A stretch of 64,000 nt of DNA, from NCBI GenBank assembly GCA_965230515.1, contig OZ246007.1, forward strand, positions 2,480,001-2,544,000, given 5' to 3'. The DNA is from JAJFKB01 sp965230515 (GTDB lineage: Bacteria; Pseudomonadota; Gammaproteobacteria; Pseudomonadales; IMCC2047). Below the pieces are notes generated by a model. The model worked only from the letters and a program-made list of their open reading frames with translations, did no database searches and was not told where the DNA came from. A program made the translations under genes and the position numbers. Below, in pieces: positions 8,713 to 16,381 of the stretch (position 1 is its first letter; every line of letters begins with the position of its first letter).

Positions 8713-9540
8713 ATGAGCATCGCATTGGCACCAAAATGTGTGCCTACTTCACCAAAAAGAGTGGTGAGCGGGTGTGCCGGATTTACCCTGGTTGAGTTGA
8801 TTATAGTGATTGTGGTGATGAGTATTCTGGCCTTGGGGACTACTCGTTATATCGTGCAGACCACCGAGCAATATACAGCTTCCGCCGATCGAACAAAGTT
8901 AATTGGTAGTGGTCGTGTGGCGGTCGAGAAAATTGTCAGACGCCTGCGCAATGCCTTGCCTAATAGCGTACGTGTCAGCGCATCCGGGCGCTGTGTAGAA
9001 TTTTTCCCGATTTTGGCCGGCACGGCTTCCGTAGGCGTGATACCTCGGCCAGTAAACCCTCTGGCTACGGCCACTTTTACGCTGGCCAGCGCCCCTGCTA
9101 ACTATGCGGTGATCGCACCCTTAACGCCGGGAGAGCTTTATAATCCTCCGCCGGGAGATCGGGTGATTCGGCAGACCGCCATTTCCAGTGCGGGCACGTA
9201 CTCCAGCATCGATCTGGGTGCACCGGTAAACTTTCTGCGAACATCACCCACCGAACGTGTTTATCTGGTGGGGCAGCCGCAACGTTTTTGTGCCAGTGTC
9301 AATGCGCTGACTCACTACAGTGGTTATGGGATACTGGCGTCCTTAAGTGATCTGCCTCCTGCTGGAGCACTGGTCAGTCTGATTGCTGAAGATGTGGATA
9401 TCAGTCTGCCGGATCTCAATTTTCAATACACGCCGGGTACCCTGAAACGAAACGCAATCGTTGCTGTGACCCTGAATTTCTTAAAGAGCGGGGATCCGGT
9501 GCGTATATTCCATGAGGTGCAGATCCGAAATGTACCTTAA
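8713..9540 (+). CDS. mshO: MSHA minor prepilin MshO
   Basis: GspJ/PilW-like large minor prepilin of about 275 residues. ATG 8713 gives a 24-residue leader ending C-A-G before F-T-L-V-E-L-I-I-V-I-V-V; ATG 8644 is in frame but would make the leader nearly 50 residues. The domain after the helix contains E-K-I-V-R-R-L-R-N-A-L-P-N-S-V-R, the conserved MshO block. Two cysteines lie about 95 residues apart. The stop overlaps the mshP start. Confidence 0.82.
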   Translation: MSIALAPKCVPTSPKRVVSGCAGFTLVELIIVIVVMSILALGTTRYIVQTTEQYTASADRTKLIGSGRVAVEKIVRRLRNALPNSVRVSASGRCVEFFPILAGTASVGVIPRPVNPLATATFTLASAPANYAVIAPLTPGELYNPPPGDRVIRQTAISSAGTYSSIDLGAPVNFLRTSPTERVYLVGQPQRFCASVNALTHYSGYGILASLSDLPPAGALVSLIAEDVDISLPDLNFQYTPGTLKRNAIVAVTLNFLKSGDPVRIFHEVQIRNVP

Positions 9541-9988
9541 TAAACCGCATTTTCAGCGTGGTTTCAGTCTGCCGGTAGCGGTGTTCGTGATCGTGATTAT
9601 GGCTTTGCTCGCAGTAGGTATTGTGCAGCTTTCGTCACGCAGCAATATCTCTGCCACGCAGGAGGAGCTCGCCAATCGTGCCTTTTATGCCGCTGAAAGT
9701 GGAGCGTCTTGGGCGATGTCCAGATTGTTTTTTAATACCCTGGGTCCCGCGACGCGGGCATTCTCGGATGCCGCCTGTGATGCGCTCGGAGGTCCGCCGG
9801 TATTCGCTTCACAGGGGCTGGCAACCTGTACAGTGTCGCTGAGCTGCAGTTGTCCGGGGTTGGCCAGCTGTTCGGCGCAAGCGATCGGATTAACCAACTA
9901 TTACAGAATCACCAGCAGGGGTGTGTGTGGAACGGGGCAGGTGCAAGGCATACGGACCATTGAAATCGGAGCTAAAAATGAACCCTAG
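9530..9988 (+). CDS. mshP: MSHA biogenesis protein MshP
   Basis: PilX/GspK-like minor pilin protein. ATG 9530 overlaps the mshO stop and yields M-Y-L-N-K-P-H-F-Q-R-G before F-S-L-P-V-A-V-F-V-I-V-I; the residue at +5 is Val rather than Glu, usual for this subfamily. The motif A-F-Y-A-A-E-S-G-A-S-W-A characteristic of PilX/MshP follows about 40 residues after the leader. Six cysteines cluster in the C-terminal half. The stop overlaps the mshQ start. Confidence 0.82.
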   Translation: MYLNKPHFQRGFSLPVAVFVIVIMALLAVGIVQLSSRSNISATQEELANRAFYAAESGASWAMSRLFFNTLGPATRAFSDAACDALGGPPVFASQGLATCTVSLSCSCPGLASCSAQAIGLTNYYRITSRGVCGTGQVQGIRTIEIGAKNEP

Positions 9989-12900
9989 TGCGCTGCTCAT
10001 TGCGCTGTTCGTTCTGCTGCTCCCGCTGGGGTCATTGTCAGCAGCACCGGGGGATGTGCTGTTTTGGGACAACTTTAACAGCAACTTGAATAAATGGAGT
10101 GTCTCCGGTATTGGTGACGCGAGTATTGGTAATGAAACCGCTGATGAGGGGCAGTCGTTGCGTCTGCGACACAACACCGTGACCGTCACCAGTAACGGCG
10201 CGATAGCCGGCAATGTACCGGCGGTCGATGTGGCCGTCTGGATTCGGCGCGGCTCGGACAGTTTCAGCGAAGACCCTGACGGCAACGAAGATCTGGTCCT
10301 TGAATACCTGAATGCCTCCAGTATCTGGGTGGCATTGGAAACCTTCCCCGGCAGTGAAACACCGGGAGAGATATTTAACCGAATCTACAACCTTCCTCCG
10401 GACGGACTGCATAATGGTTTGCGTGTGCGGTTTCGGTTTTTAAGGGGCAGTGGTGTGGATTGGGACTACTGGCATGTGGACAGCCTGGAGGTGACCGAAG
10501 AAGCGCCGCCATCGTTCAATCCTCCGGTGGCCGATTGGCGTTTCGATGAGTTGCTATGGGACGGCACGCCCAACGAGATAGAGGATTCGAGTGGAAATAA
10601 CTACCATGGCCGCGCAAACAATGCACTGACCGAAGATCAAGGGTTGCTCTGTAGTGCGGGTAATCTGAGCGGCAGCAGCAACAGTGATTATCTGTCGATG
10701 AACTATCGTGCCATGAACGGCCTGGGTGATTTTACACTGGTCGTCTGGGGAAAAACCACTTCGCTCGGTGGCTTTCAGACCATCGTTTCCGGTGCAAATG
10801 GCAGTGGCGCTGCGGCCAATGAACTGGTCATGCTGTTTGATACAGCGACTCGGTTTACGCCGGTTATTTCGGCCGCCTTTTTTAACGATACCGCCGATAT
10901 TTCGGTATCGCCGGCGCCAGACAATAATATCTGGCATCAATTTGTATGGACCCGGGTTGCGGCCTCGCGGCAAAGCTGTTTTTACCTTGATGGTGTATTG
11001 CGGGGCTGTATTACCAATCCCGCCTCTGATGATGACGACCCATTAAGTATTTCTGCCAACGGTCTGATTCTGGGACAGGATCAGGATTCCATCGGTGGCA
11101 GTTTCGATGCTTCACAGGACTGGGAAGGGTTGCTGGATGAAGTGCTGGTATTTGATTATGCGATGACACCTTTGCAGATTCAGACGATTCGCAGCAATAT
11201 TCTGGCGGGTGACAACTGGGATGGTAGCACACGGGTTTGTCCCGATGTGGACCATTATCAAATCACACATGTCGGAACCGGAGGCGGAGCGGCGGTTACC
11301 TGTGAGGGTGAGCCGGTCATTATTACCGCACATGATGTCGATCATCATCCTGTAGAGCCGGGCGACAGCGTGACCATTACCATAAATACCAATACCGGTG
11401 TGGGTGACTGGAGTGTAAGCGCTGCGGCGACTGGTGTGTTTAATAATGGTGTCAGCGATGACGGGGTCGCAACTTACCGTTTTGGTACGGGAGAGGAGTT
11501 CGTGGAGCTGGTGCTGAAGCATTCATTCGAAACGGTTGCGCCGCATATGGATATTGATGTGATTGACAGCAACCTGGTAACCGATGATGACGGGAGCGCA
11601 ACGGAAGATGCCCGTCTGGAGTTTGCCGATGCGGCCTTTCGCTTTTATGCCGGCGATGGTACTACCCAGACGGCCAACAGCATCGGTACGCAAATTTCAG
11701 GGAAAGAGAATAACTTATTGCCTGGCAATCAGGTGGTTCAGATAAGATCGATCATAAAAGATAGTGATACCGGTGCTTGTGAAGTCGCCCTAACCGGACT
11801 TCAGACGGTGGAGATGGCATCCCAGTGCATCAATCCGGGCGCCTGTTTGCTGGGGCAACAGGTCACAATCAACAATTCAACTGCAATAGCCAGCAATCCG
11901 GTTTCGGGTGTGACCGCCTATAGCACTGTAAACCTGATCTTTAATATCGATGGTATTGCCGAATTCAGCTTTGATTACTCCGATGCGGGACTGATCTCCC
12001 TGCATGCCAAAAAAGAGATACCGGAAACCACGGAAGACCCGGCTTTTACACTGGAAGGTGCCTCCAACACCTTTGTGGTGCGTCCTTTTGCCTTTGGCTT
12101 TCCGGAAATTACCAACAGCGCCGGTGATGATAACACCGGCGGTGACGAAACCAGCGGCGACGGATTCACGGCCGCTGGAGAAGATTTTGATGTGACAGTG
12201 GCCGCCTATCGGTGGCAGGCTGTGGATGACAGCAATCAGGATGGGCATCCTGACCCCTCAGTTAATGTGACCAATAACGGTATAACCCCCAATTTTCGTG
12301 CCGATATGAACTTGCTGGTGGGAGATGCCACTCCTTTCGGTGGTGCCAGTGTGGTAGGTGTATTGAGCGGTAGCGTTCCGGTGCCGGAGCTGGATTTTGC
12401 CAGCGTACTGAATGGTGGCGGACGCGGTCTGGCGGAGACCGATCTGGCGTATAGCGAAGTCGGCAGTATTCAGATAGAGGCCAGAAGTGATGACTACCTC
12501 GGTGACTTCGCTGCCGATATTCGTGGCGTCAGCCCCAAAATCGGGCGCTTTTACCCTGATCATTTTATACTGGTCAGCAGTGATGCCACGCCCGCCTGCG
12601 GGTTGTTTAGCTATATGGGGCAAACCTTCGATCTTGAATACACCCTGCAAGCGCAAGCGTTAGGTGGTGGATTAACCCAGAATTACGATGAAGCCCTGGG
12701 CTATGTCGGAACAGCGCAATTGACGGTGCATGGGGAAGATCAGGATGATGGGACAGATCTGGGTGGCCGGGTTGCCGATGTATTCAATCTCTGGGAAGGA
12801 GGGGAGTATATTGTTGAGACTGATGCCGCGCTGTTTAATCGGGATACGGCACCGGATGGCGCATTCCATTTTTTGCAGCTCAGTTTGAGAATCGACACCG

Positions 12901-13442
12901 AACAGGATGATCGCGATTTTCTGGATTTTGATCAGGACCCTGACGACAGCGGTGACTGTGTGGCAGCCACCAGCTGTACCTCCCTTGGAATCGCACCCTT
13001 ACTGGATATGCGCTATGGACGAATGATCGTCAATAACGCCTTTGGGCCGGAATTGATTGATCTGGATGTGGGCCTGCAGAGCGAATACTACTCCGGGGGC
13101 AGCTTTGTACTCAACACCGACGATAACTGCAGTCTTTACATTAATACCGATGCATCGCTCTCCAATTTTGGTGGCAATCTCAGTAGCGGAGAAACCGCAG
13201 TGATCCTGCCGACCGTCTCTGCCCAGTTGATTAAAGGACGCAGCCCCAGAATTTCTGCGTTGACCCTGAGTGCTCCCGGTGCTGGAAATGATGGTACTGT
13301 GACGGTCGAGCTTGCCGTTCCGGGCTGGCTGAAATTTGATTTTGACGGTGATAGCACCGATGACGATCCTTCAGGGCTGGCAACTTTTGGTCAGTTTCGT
13401 GGTAATGACCGAGTGATTTACTGGCGCGAGGTATTTAATTGA
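9978..13442 (+). CDS. mshQ: MshQ-like large secreted LamG/DUF6701 protein
   Basis: Large (1154-residue) secreted protein at the end of the msh operon. The start at ATG 9978 gives a clean signal peptide (M-N-P-S-A-L-L-I-A-L-F, cleavage after S-A-A). Order: a beta-sandwich region (about residues 25-165), a LamG/concanavalin-like domain (about 180-400, containing W-H-Q-F-V-W-T-R and F-Y-L-D-G-V), then a long Asp/Gly/Asn-rich C-terminal region matching the DUF6701 part of MshQ, with many D-x-D-x-D-G turns. It probably acts as a pilus-tip adhesin or adhesin-like exported factor, by analogy with PilY1-type proteins; this is inference. The last residues contain V-I-Y-W-R-E-V-F-N, typical of DUF6701 ends. 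Confidence 0.78.
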   Translation: MNPSALLIALFVLLLPLGSLSAAPGDVLFWDNFNSNLNKWSVSGIGDASIGNETADEGQSLRLRHNTVTVTSNGAIAGNVPAVDVAVWIRRGSDSFSEDPDGNEDLVLEYLNASSIWVALETFPGSETPGEIFNRIYNLPPDGLHNGLRVRFRFLRGSGVDWDYWHVDSLEVTEEAPPSFNPPVADWRFDELLWDGTPNEIEDSSGNNYHGRANNALTEDQGLLCSAGNLSGSSNSDYLSMNYRAMNGLGDFTLVVWGKTTSLGGFQTIVSGANGSGAAANELVMLFDTATRFTPVISAAFFNDTADISVSPAPDNNIWHQFVWTRVAASRQSCFYLDGVLRGCITNPASDDDDPLSISANGLILGQDQDSIGGSFDASQDWEGLLDEVLVFDYAMTPLQIQTIRSNILAGDNWDGSTRVCPDVDHYQITHVGTGGGAAVTCEGEPVIITAHDVDHHPVEPGDSVTITINTNTGVGDWSVSAAATGVFNNGVSDDGVATYRFGTGEEFVELVLKHSFETVAPHMDIDVIDSNLVTDDDGSATEDARLEFADAAFRFYAGDGTTQTANSIGTQISGKENNLLPGNQVVQIRSIIKDSDTGACEVALTGLQTVEMASQCINPGACLLGQQVTINNSTAIASNPVSGVTAYSTVNLIFNIDGIAEFSFDYSDAGLISLHAKKEIPETTEDPAFTLEGASNTFVVRPFAFGFPEITNSAGDDNTGGDETSGDGFTAAGEDFDVTVAAYRWQAVDDSNQDGHPDPSVNVTNNGITPNFRADMNLLVGDATPFGGASVVGVLSGSVPVPELDFASVLNGGGRGLAETDLAYSEVGSIQIEARSDDYLGDFAADIRGVSPKIGRFYPDHFILVSSDATPACGLFSYMGQTFDLEYTLQAQALGGGLTQNYDEALGYVGTAQLTVHGEDQDDGTDLGGRVADVFNLWEGGEYIVETDAALFNRDTAPDGAFHFLQLSLRIDTEQDDRDFLDFDQDPDDSGDCVAATSCTSLGIAPLLDMRYGRMIVNNAFGPELIDLDVGLQSEYYSGGSFVLNTDDNCSLYINTDASLSNFGGNLSSGETAVILPTVSAQLIKGRSPRISALTLSAPGAGNDGTVTVELAVPGWLKFDFDGDSTDDDPSGLATFGQFRGNDRVIYWREVFN

Positions 13443-13522
13443 TAGTTGTGAAACTGAGCTACCTTTTCGCACAGTTTAATTTGCTATAATTTTTGAATGT
13501 GTGCAGGGTGATGGAAAGTTTG

Positions 13523-13538
13523 GGGTCATATATGGCCC
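13523..13538. repeat. Near-perfect 16-bp palindrome
   Basis: GGGTCATATATGGCCC, palindromic except for one T/G pair, in the gap between mshQ and the truncated ntrC copy. A related GGGGT...ACCCC hairpin that also begins GGGGTCATAT occurs at 15569-15590 inside the island. Confidence 0.4.
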
Positions 13539-13545
13539 TAAATTT

Positions 13546-14276
13546 CCTTAAACAGTCTGAAGGTGCAGGGTCACCGTGACAGCGCACGGCGATTCCGTTG
13601 AAGTCCATGCCTGGTGCATTTGTTGGTAGACAGCAATAGCGAGGTCTACCTGTTTAACGCCTAAATCCCCAACTCCTTCATCTTCCGCGTAAGCGTATTA
13701 CGCCCCCAGCCGAGCAACAGCGACGCATCGCGTTTGCGGCCGCCGGTTTTTTTTAGTGCGGCTTCGATCATGATGCGCTCAAATCGCGGGGAAGCCTGTT
13801 TGAGTATGGCGGACTGATTGCTGCCCAGTGCTCTTTCCGCCCATCGCTGCAGTGCTGTTTCCCAGTCGCCCGGACCGGACTCCTGTTGCAGGGTTTGTTC
13901 CTGTAATTCGGGTGGTAGATCTTCAATATGAATTTCCCTGCCGCTGGCCATTACAGTCAGCCAGCGGCAGGTGTTCTCTAGTTGTCTTACGTTGCCGGGC
14001 CACGCCAACAGGCTGAGGTAATGCTCGGTATCAGGCTTCAGGGTTTTGGGTTCGACATTCAACTCCTGAGCGGAATTTAGCAGGAAATGGTGTGCCAGCC
14101 GGGCGATATCCTCGCGCCGCTCACTTAGTCTGGGCAGGTGAATACGAATCACATTGAGCCGGTGGAACAGATCTTCACGAAACTGGCCGGATTGAACCAG
14201 TTGTTCGAGATCCTGGTGGGTGGCTGCGATGATACGTACATCTACCTTGACCGGTATGTGGCCGCCGACCCGATAG
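13546..14276. repeat. Left copy of long direct duplication (ntrC 3' end and flank)
   Basis: About 730 bp that repeats 16382-17110 in the same orientation. It covers the last about 205 codons of ntrC plus roughly 115 bp beyond its stop. The two copies are nearly identical in the middle but differ at about ten positions in the last 40 codons of ntrC and more in the flank. Homology stops abruptly at GATAG (14272-14276), where the island repeats begin. Confidence 0.9.
13661..14275 (-). pseudogene. 5'-truncated second copy of ntrC
   Basis: Minus-strand remnant of ntrC, colinear with the C-terminal 205 or so codons of the intact gene at 16496-17890. It lacks the receiver domain, Walker A, the G-A-F-T-G-A loop and Walker B, and keeps the C-terminal part of the AAA+ domain and the Fis-type helix-turn-helix ending R-K-M-K-E-L-G-I. 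The break falls in the Tyr codon of F-Y-R-V-G-G-H. The remaining frame has no stop, and an internal Met (14152) could start a 163-residue piece. It cannot contact sigma-54 or hydrolyse ATP, but the DNA-binding part is intact. Confidence 0.88.
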
Positions 14277-14356
14277 CAAGTTTAGGGTCAGTGTAAAAAC
14301 TCTCAAAATTTGCCATAGCAAGTTTAGGGTCAGTGTAAAAACTCTCAAAATTTGCC
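14273..14356. repeat. Two tandem 42-bp repeats at the island's left junction
   Basis: Two identical 42-bp units (14273-14314 and 14315-14356), followed by the first bases of a third (ATAGCAA). Each contains the 22-mer TTTAGGGTCAGTGTAAAAAC(TC) (14281-14302 and 14323-14344) that recurs inverted at 15118-15139 and 15677-15698. They abut the truncation point of ntrC. Confidence 0.9.
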
Positions 14357-14420
14357 ATAGCAAATGCCAGGTAGTCTCAGCTATACTTTTGCTAAATTCA
14401 CCCTATTTCAAGGAAGAGAT

Positions 14421-15107
14421 ATGGCCCGCTTACCACGCTTGTGTATTCCAGGTATCCCCCAACATATTATTCAAAGAGGCGTCAACCGGCAGGTGTGCTT
14501 TGCTGCCGAGGAGGATTTCGCTGCCTACGCACATTGGCTGCGTGAATGCGCAGTGAAGTACCATGTTGCCGTTCATGCCTGGGTATTTATGACCAACCAT
14601 GTACACTTACTGGTAACACCCCAAGACAAGCAGAGTACCTCCCGCATGATGCAAACTTTGGGGCGCTATTATGTGAGGTATTTTAACCGGACTTACTGCA
14701 GAACCGGCACTCTTTGGGAAGGACGTTTTAAGTCTTCGCTGGTGAGCGCGGAAGAGTATTTACTGATCTGTCAACGCTATATCGAGCTAAATCCGGTCAG
14801 GGCCGGAATGGTCTCTGTACCGGGGGAATATCGTTGGTCCAGTTACTGCTCCAACGGGTTGGGCAGACCTGCGAAACTGTGGACCCCACACCCGGTTTAC
14901 TCTGCTTTGGGAAATTCAGTTAAGGAGAGAACGTCATCATATCGGCAACTCTTTAGCGGCCATCTGGACGATAATTTAGTAATGGAGATTAGAGAACTAA
15001 CCAACAAAGGGATGGCTTTGGGGAATGACAAATTCAAGGAGGAGATAGAGGTGTTGATTGGTCGCCGGGTTAGGCCTTTAAAACGAGGGCCCTCCCCTAA
15101 AATATAG
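14421..15107 (+). CDS. REP-associated tyrosine transposase (RAYT, Y1_Tnp family)
   Basis: Single-strand DNA transposase-like protein of the IS200/IS605-related RAYT family. The start is ATG 14421 with AAGGAAGAG just upstream, giving M-A-R-L-P-R-L-C-I-P-G-I-P-Q-H, the standard RAYT opening. The HUH metal motif is H-V-H at residues 60-62 (M-T-N-H-V-H-L-L-V-T-P), and the candidate nucleophile is in R-Y-I-E-L-N-P-V-R-A-G-M (Tyr about 120). Length 229 residues, apparently intact. Unlike IS200 elements, RAYTs are single genes that act on short palindromic repeats in the genome. Here a 22-bp repeat occurs twice upstream and twice, inverted, downstream. Confidence 0.9.
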   Translation: MARLPRLCIPGIPQHIIQRGVNRQVCFAAEEDFAAYAHWLRECAVKYHVAVHAWVFMTNHVHLLVTPQDKQSTSRMMQTLGRYYVRYFNRTYCRTGTLWEGRFKSSLVSAEEYLLICQRYIELNPVRAGMVSVPGEYRWSSYCSNGLGRPAKLWTPHPVYSALGNSVKERTSSYRQLFSGHLDDNLVMEIRELTNKGMALGNDKFKEEIEVLIGRRVRPLKRGPSPKI

Positions 15108-15117
15108 GGTGGACGAT

Positions 15118-15139
15118 GAGTTTTTACACTGACCTTAAA
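15118..15139. repeat. Inverted copy of the 22-bp RAYT-flanking repeat
   Basis: GAGTTTTTACACTGACCTTA(AA), the reverse complement of the repeat at 14281-14302 with one mismatch, 10 bp after the transposase stop. With the upstream copies it brackets the transposase gene as an inverted pair about 860 bp apart. Confidence 0.85.
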
Positions 15140-15305
15140 CTTCCAGTTGGTGCAATCACAGGTGGAAAATTTACTGTTGAAATCATTACTATTGGGGCAC
15201 AAGAGACTGCGACGCAAATTACTTCCGCAGTCACGTCATCAGGGAATGGTAAATAACGTGCTAAGAGTGGTTGTTTTGGATGTAAGTATGGTCCGAGAAA
15301 TGTGA

Positions 15306-15566
15306 ATGAGCGAAAACTACAGCCGAAAGTTGTTAAATACAATAATTAGAGCTCATGTATTCCTTGCTTTGGCGTTTATAGCGGGGATTGTTATAGTGAT
15401 TTTGAGCTCTAATAAGAACGTACATATCTATTTTGAGTTGGAGTTTTATCTTGTTATGTTTAAAAAACCCATGCTTTGGATATTGTATATAGCGGTTGTT
15501 GCTTCGTTTGCCGGGGCGGCTTTAATTGGAAGTTTAATTAGTAAATTCAAAGGTGATAAAGAATAA
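15306..15566 (+). CDS. Small hypothetical membrane protein (86 aa)
   Basis: Not recognised. Starts at ATG 15306 (M-S-E-N-Y-S-R-K). Two strongly hydrophobic segments, about residues 18-34 and 53-77, with a short polar loop between and a charged C-terminal tail (S-K-F-K-G-D-K-E). The coding region is more A/T-rich than the neighbouring backbone genes, consistent with acquired DNA. It lies between the transposase gene and the last 22-bp repeat. There is no obvious Shine-Dalgarno, so translation is uncertain; a holin-like or small toxic peptide role is possible but unsupported. Confidence 0.5.
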   Translation: MSENYSRKLLNTIIRAHVFLALAFIAGIVIVILSSNKNVHIYFELEFYLVMFKKPMLWILYIAVVASFAGAALIGSLISKFKGDKE

Positions 15567-15676
15567 GTGGGGTCATATTAAACGTACCCCGAATTGACCA
15601 TCTCGCCACATGGTGAAGAAGCAACTAAAGGTGATTAAATTGTGGATTTAAGGAAGCTTTGAAAGGACGGGCTTTT

Positions 15677-15698
15677 GAGTTTTTACACTGACCCTAAA
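15677..15698. repeat. Second inverted copy of the 22-bp repeat
   Basis: GAGTTTTTACACTGACCCTA(AA), an exact reverse complement of 14281-14302 and 14323-14344. It lies between the small membrane protein gene and the toxin-antitoxin pair, so the outer repeats enclose both the transposase and that gene. Confidence 0.88.
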
Positions 15699-15818
15699 TT
15701 ACTATAAGAGCCGTAAATACCAAGCCCACTAGGATACGCCTAAATAGCGGTTGGCCAAAATAACCCATGATCTTCTAATTTAATTTTGGTTGCTTGTAAT
15801 ATAGGGGCTAATTTCCCC

Positions 15819-15848
15819 TTGAGCGTTACGATGTTATAGCGTTAAAAT
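15819..15848 (+). promoter_or_regulatory. Putative promoter of the toxin-antitoxin operon
   Basis: TTGAGC (15819-15824), 18-bp spacer, TAAAAT (15843-15848), 26 bp before the antitoxin start. ATGTTAT occurs twice around it (15831-15837 and 15855-15861), a plausible half-site pair for antitoxin autoregulation. Shine-Dalgarno GGGAGG is at 15864-15869. Confidence 0.5.
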
Positions 15849-15874
15849 GTCATAATGTTATTTGGGAGGTCATT

Positions 15875-16108
15875 ATGAGCAGTCTATCCAAGCGCTCCAC
15901 CATCTACTTTGAGCCCAGCGTCCATCAGGCTCTAAAGATAAGGGCAGCTTCATCTAACATTTCTGTATCTGAACTCATAGATGAGGCTGTACGCCTGCTT
16001 ATGAGTGAAGATCAGGAGGATTTAGCGGCTTTCTCAGAGAGAAAAAACGAGGAAGAGGTCAGCTATGAAGCGCTACTTGATGACCTGAAGAAGCATGGGA
16101 AAATATAA
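15875..16108 (+). CDS. Ribbon-helix-helix antitoxin of a RelBE/ParDE-type module
   Basis: Antitoxin, 77 residues. The N-terminal half reads as a ribbon-helix-helix DNA-binding domain (R-S-T-I-Y-F-E-P then a helix with A-L-K-I-R-A-A and I-S-V-S-E-L-I-D-E-A-V). The C-terminal half is acidic and charged (E-D-Q-E-D, R-K-N-E-E-E), as expected for the segment that wraps the toxin. It has a good Shine-Dalgarno and overlaps the toxin gene by 14 bp, the usual arrangement. It should repress its own promoter, more strongly in complex with the toxin. Confidence 0.85.
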   Translation: MSSLSKRSTIYFEPSVHQALKIRAASSNISVSELIDEAVRLLMSEDQEDLAAFSERKNEEEVSYEALLDDLKKHGKI

Positions 16109-16358
16109 AATAACCTTCAAGGAGTCTGTAACTAAAGACTTACGTAATATACCCTCGACGGAGGTGAAGCGCATCTTAAATAAAATCGACTCGCTGGCGG
16201 AGAACCCTAGAGGTGAAGGCTGTATAAAACTATCCGCCCAGGAGCGTTACAGAGTCAGGCATGGGCTATATCGAATTATTTACGAAATACGTGACAAGGC
16301 GTTGATCGTTCATGTTGTTAAAGTTGCACATCGATCATCGGTTTATAGATGCAATTAA
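16095..16358 (+). CDS. RelE/ParE-superfamily toxin
   Basis: Toxin of the RelE/ParE fold, 87 residues. Recognisable features are the opening Y-K-I-T-F-K-E-S-V-T-K-D-L, the helix with I-L-N-K-I-D-S-L, then the basic strand Y-R-V-R-H-G-L-Y-R-I-I-Y-E-I and V-H-V-V-K-V-A-H-R-S-S-V-Y at the end. The R-x-R-x-G-x-Y-R pattern is common to RelE-type mRNA interferases. Translation is coupled to the antitoxin by the 14-bp overlap. Whether it cleaves mRNA (RelE) or targets gyrase (ParE) cannot be told from sequence alone. Confidence 0.85.
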   Translation: MGKYKITFKESVTKDLRNIPSTEVKRILNKIDSLAENPRGEGCIKLSAQERYRVRHGLYRIIYEIRDKALIVHVVKVAHRSSVYRCN

Positions 16359-16381
16359 CCATATAAGGATCAGCGCCTTTT

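Larger units (their letters stand above)
15567..15874. other. Non-coding stretch of the accessory island
   Basis: No gene seen. It holds a 5-bp-stem hairpin beginning GGGGTCATAT (15569-15590), the fourth 22-bp repeat (15677-15698), an A/T-rich stretch with no clear reading frame, and the promoter region of the antitoxin gene. Confidence 0.6.

Noticed and set aside
14281..15139. Classical IS element with terminal inverted repeats and target duplication
   Set aside because: The gene is a RAYT, not a DDE transposase; the 22-bp repeats are multiple on each side and there is no short target-site duplication that I can see.
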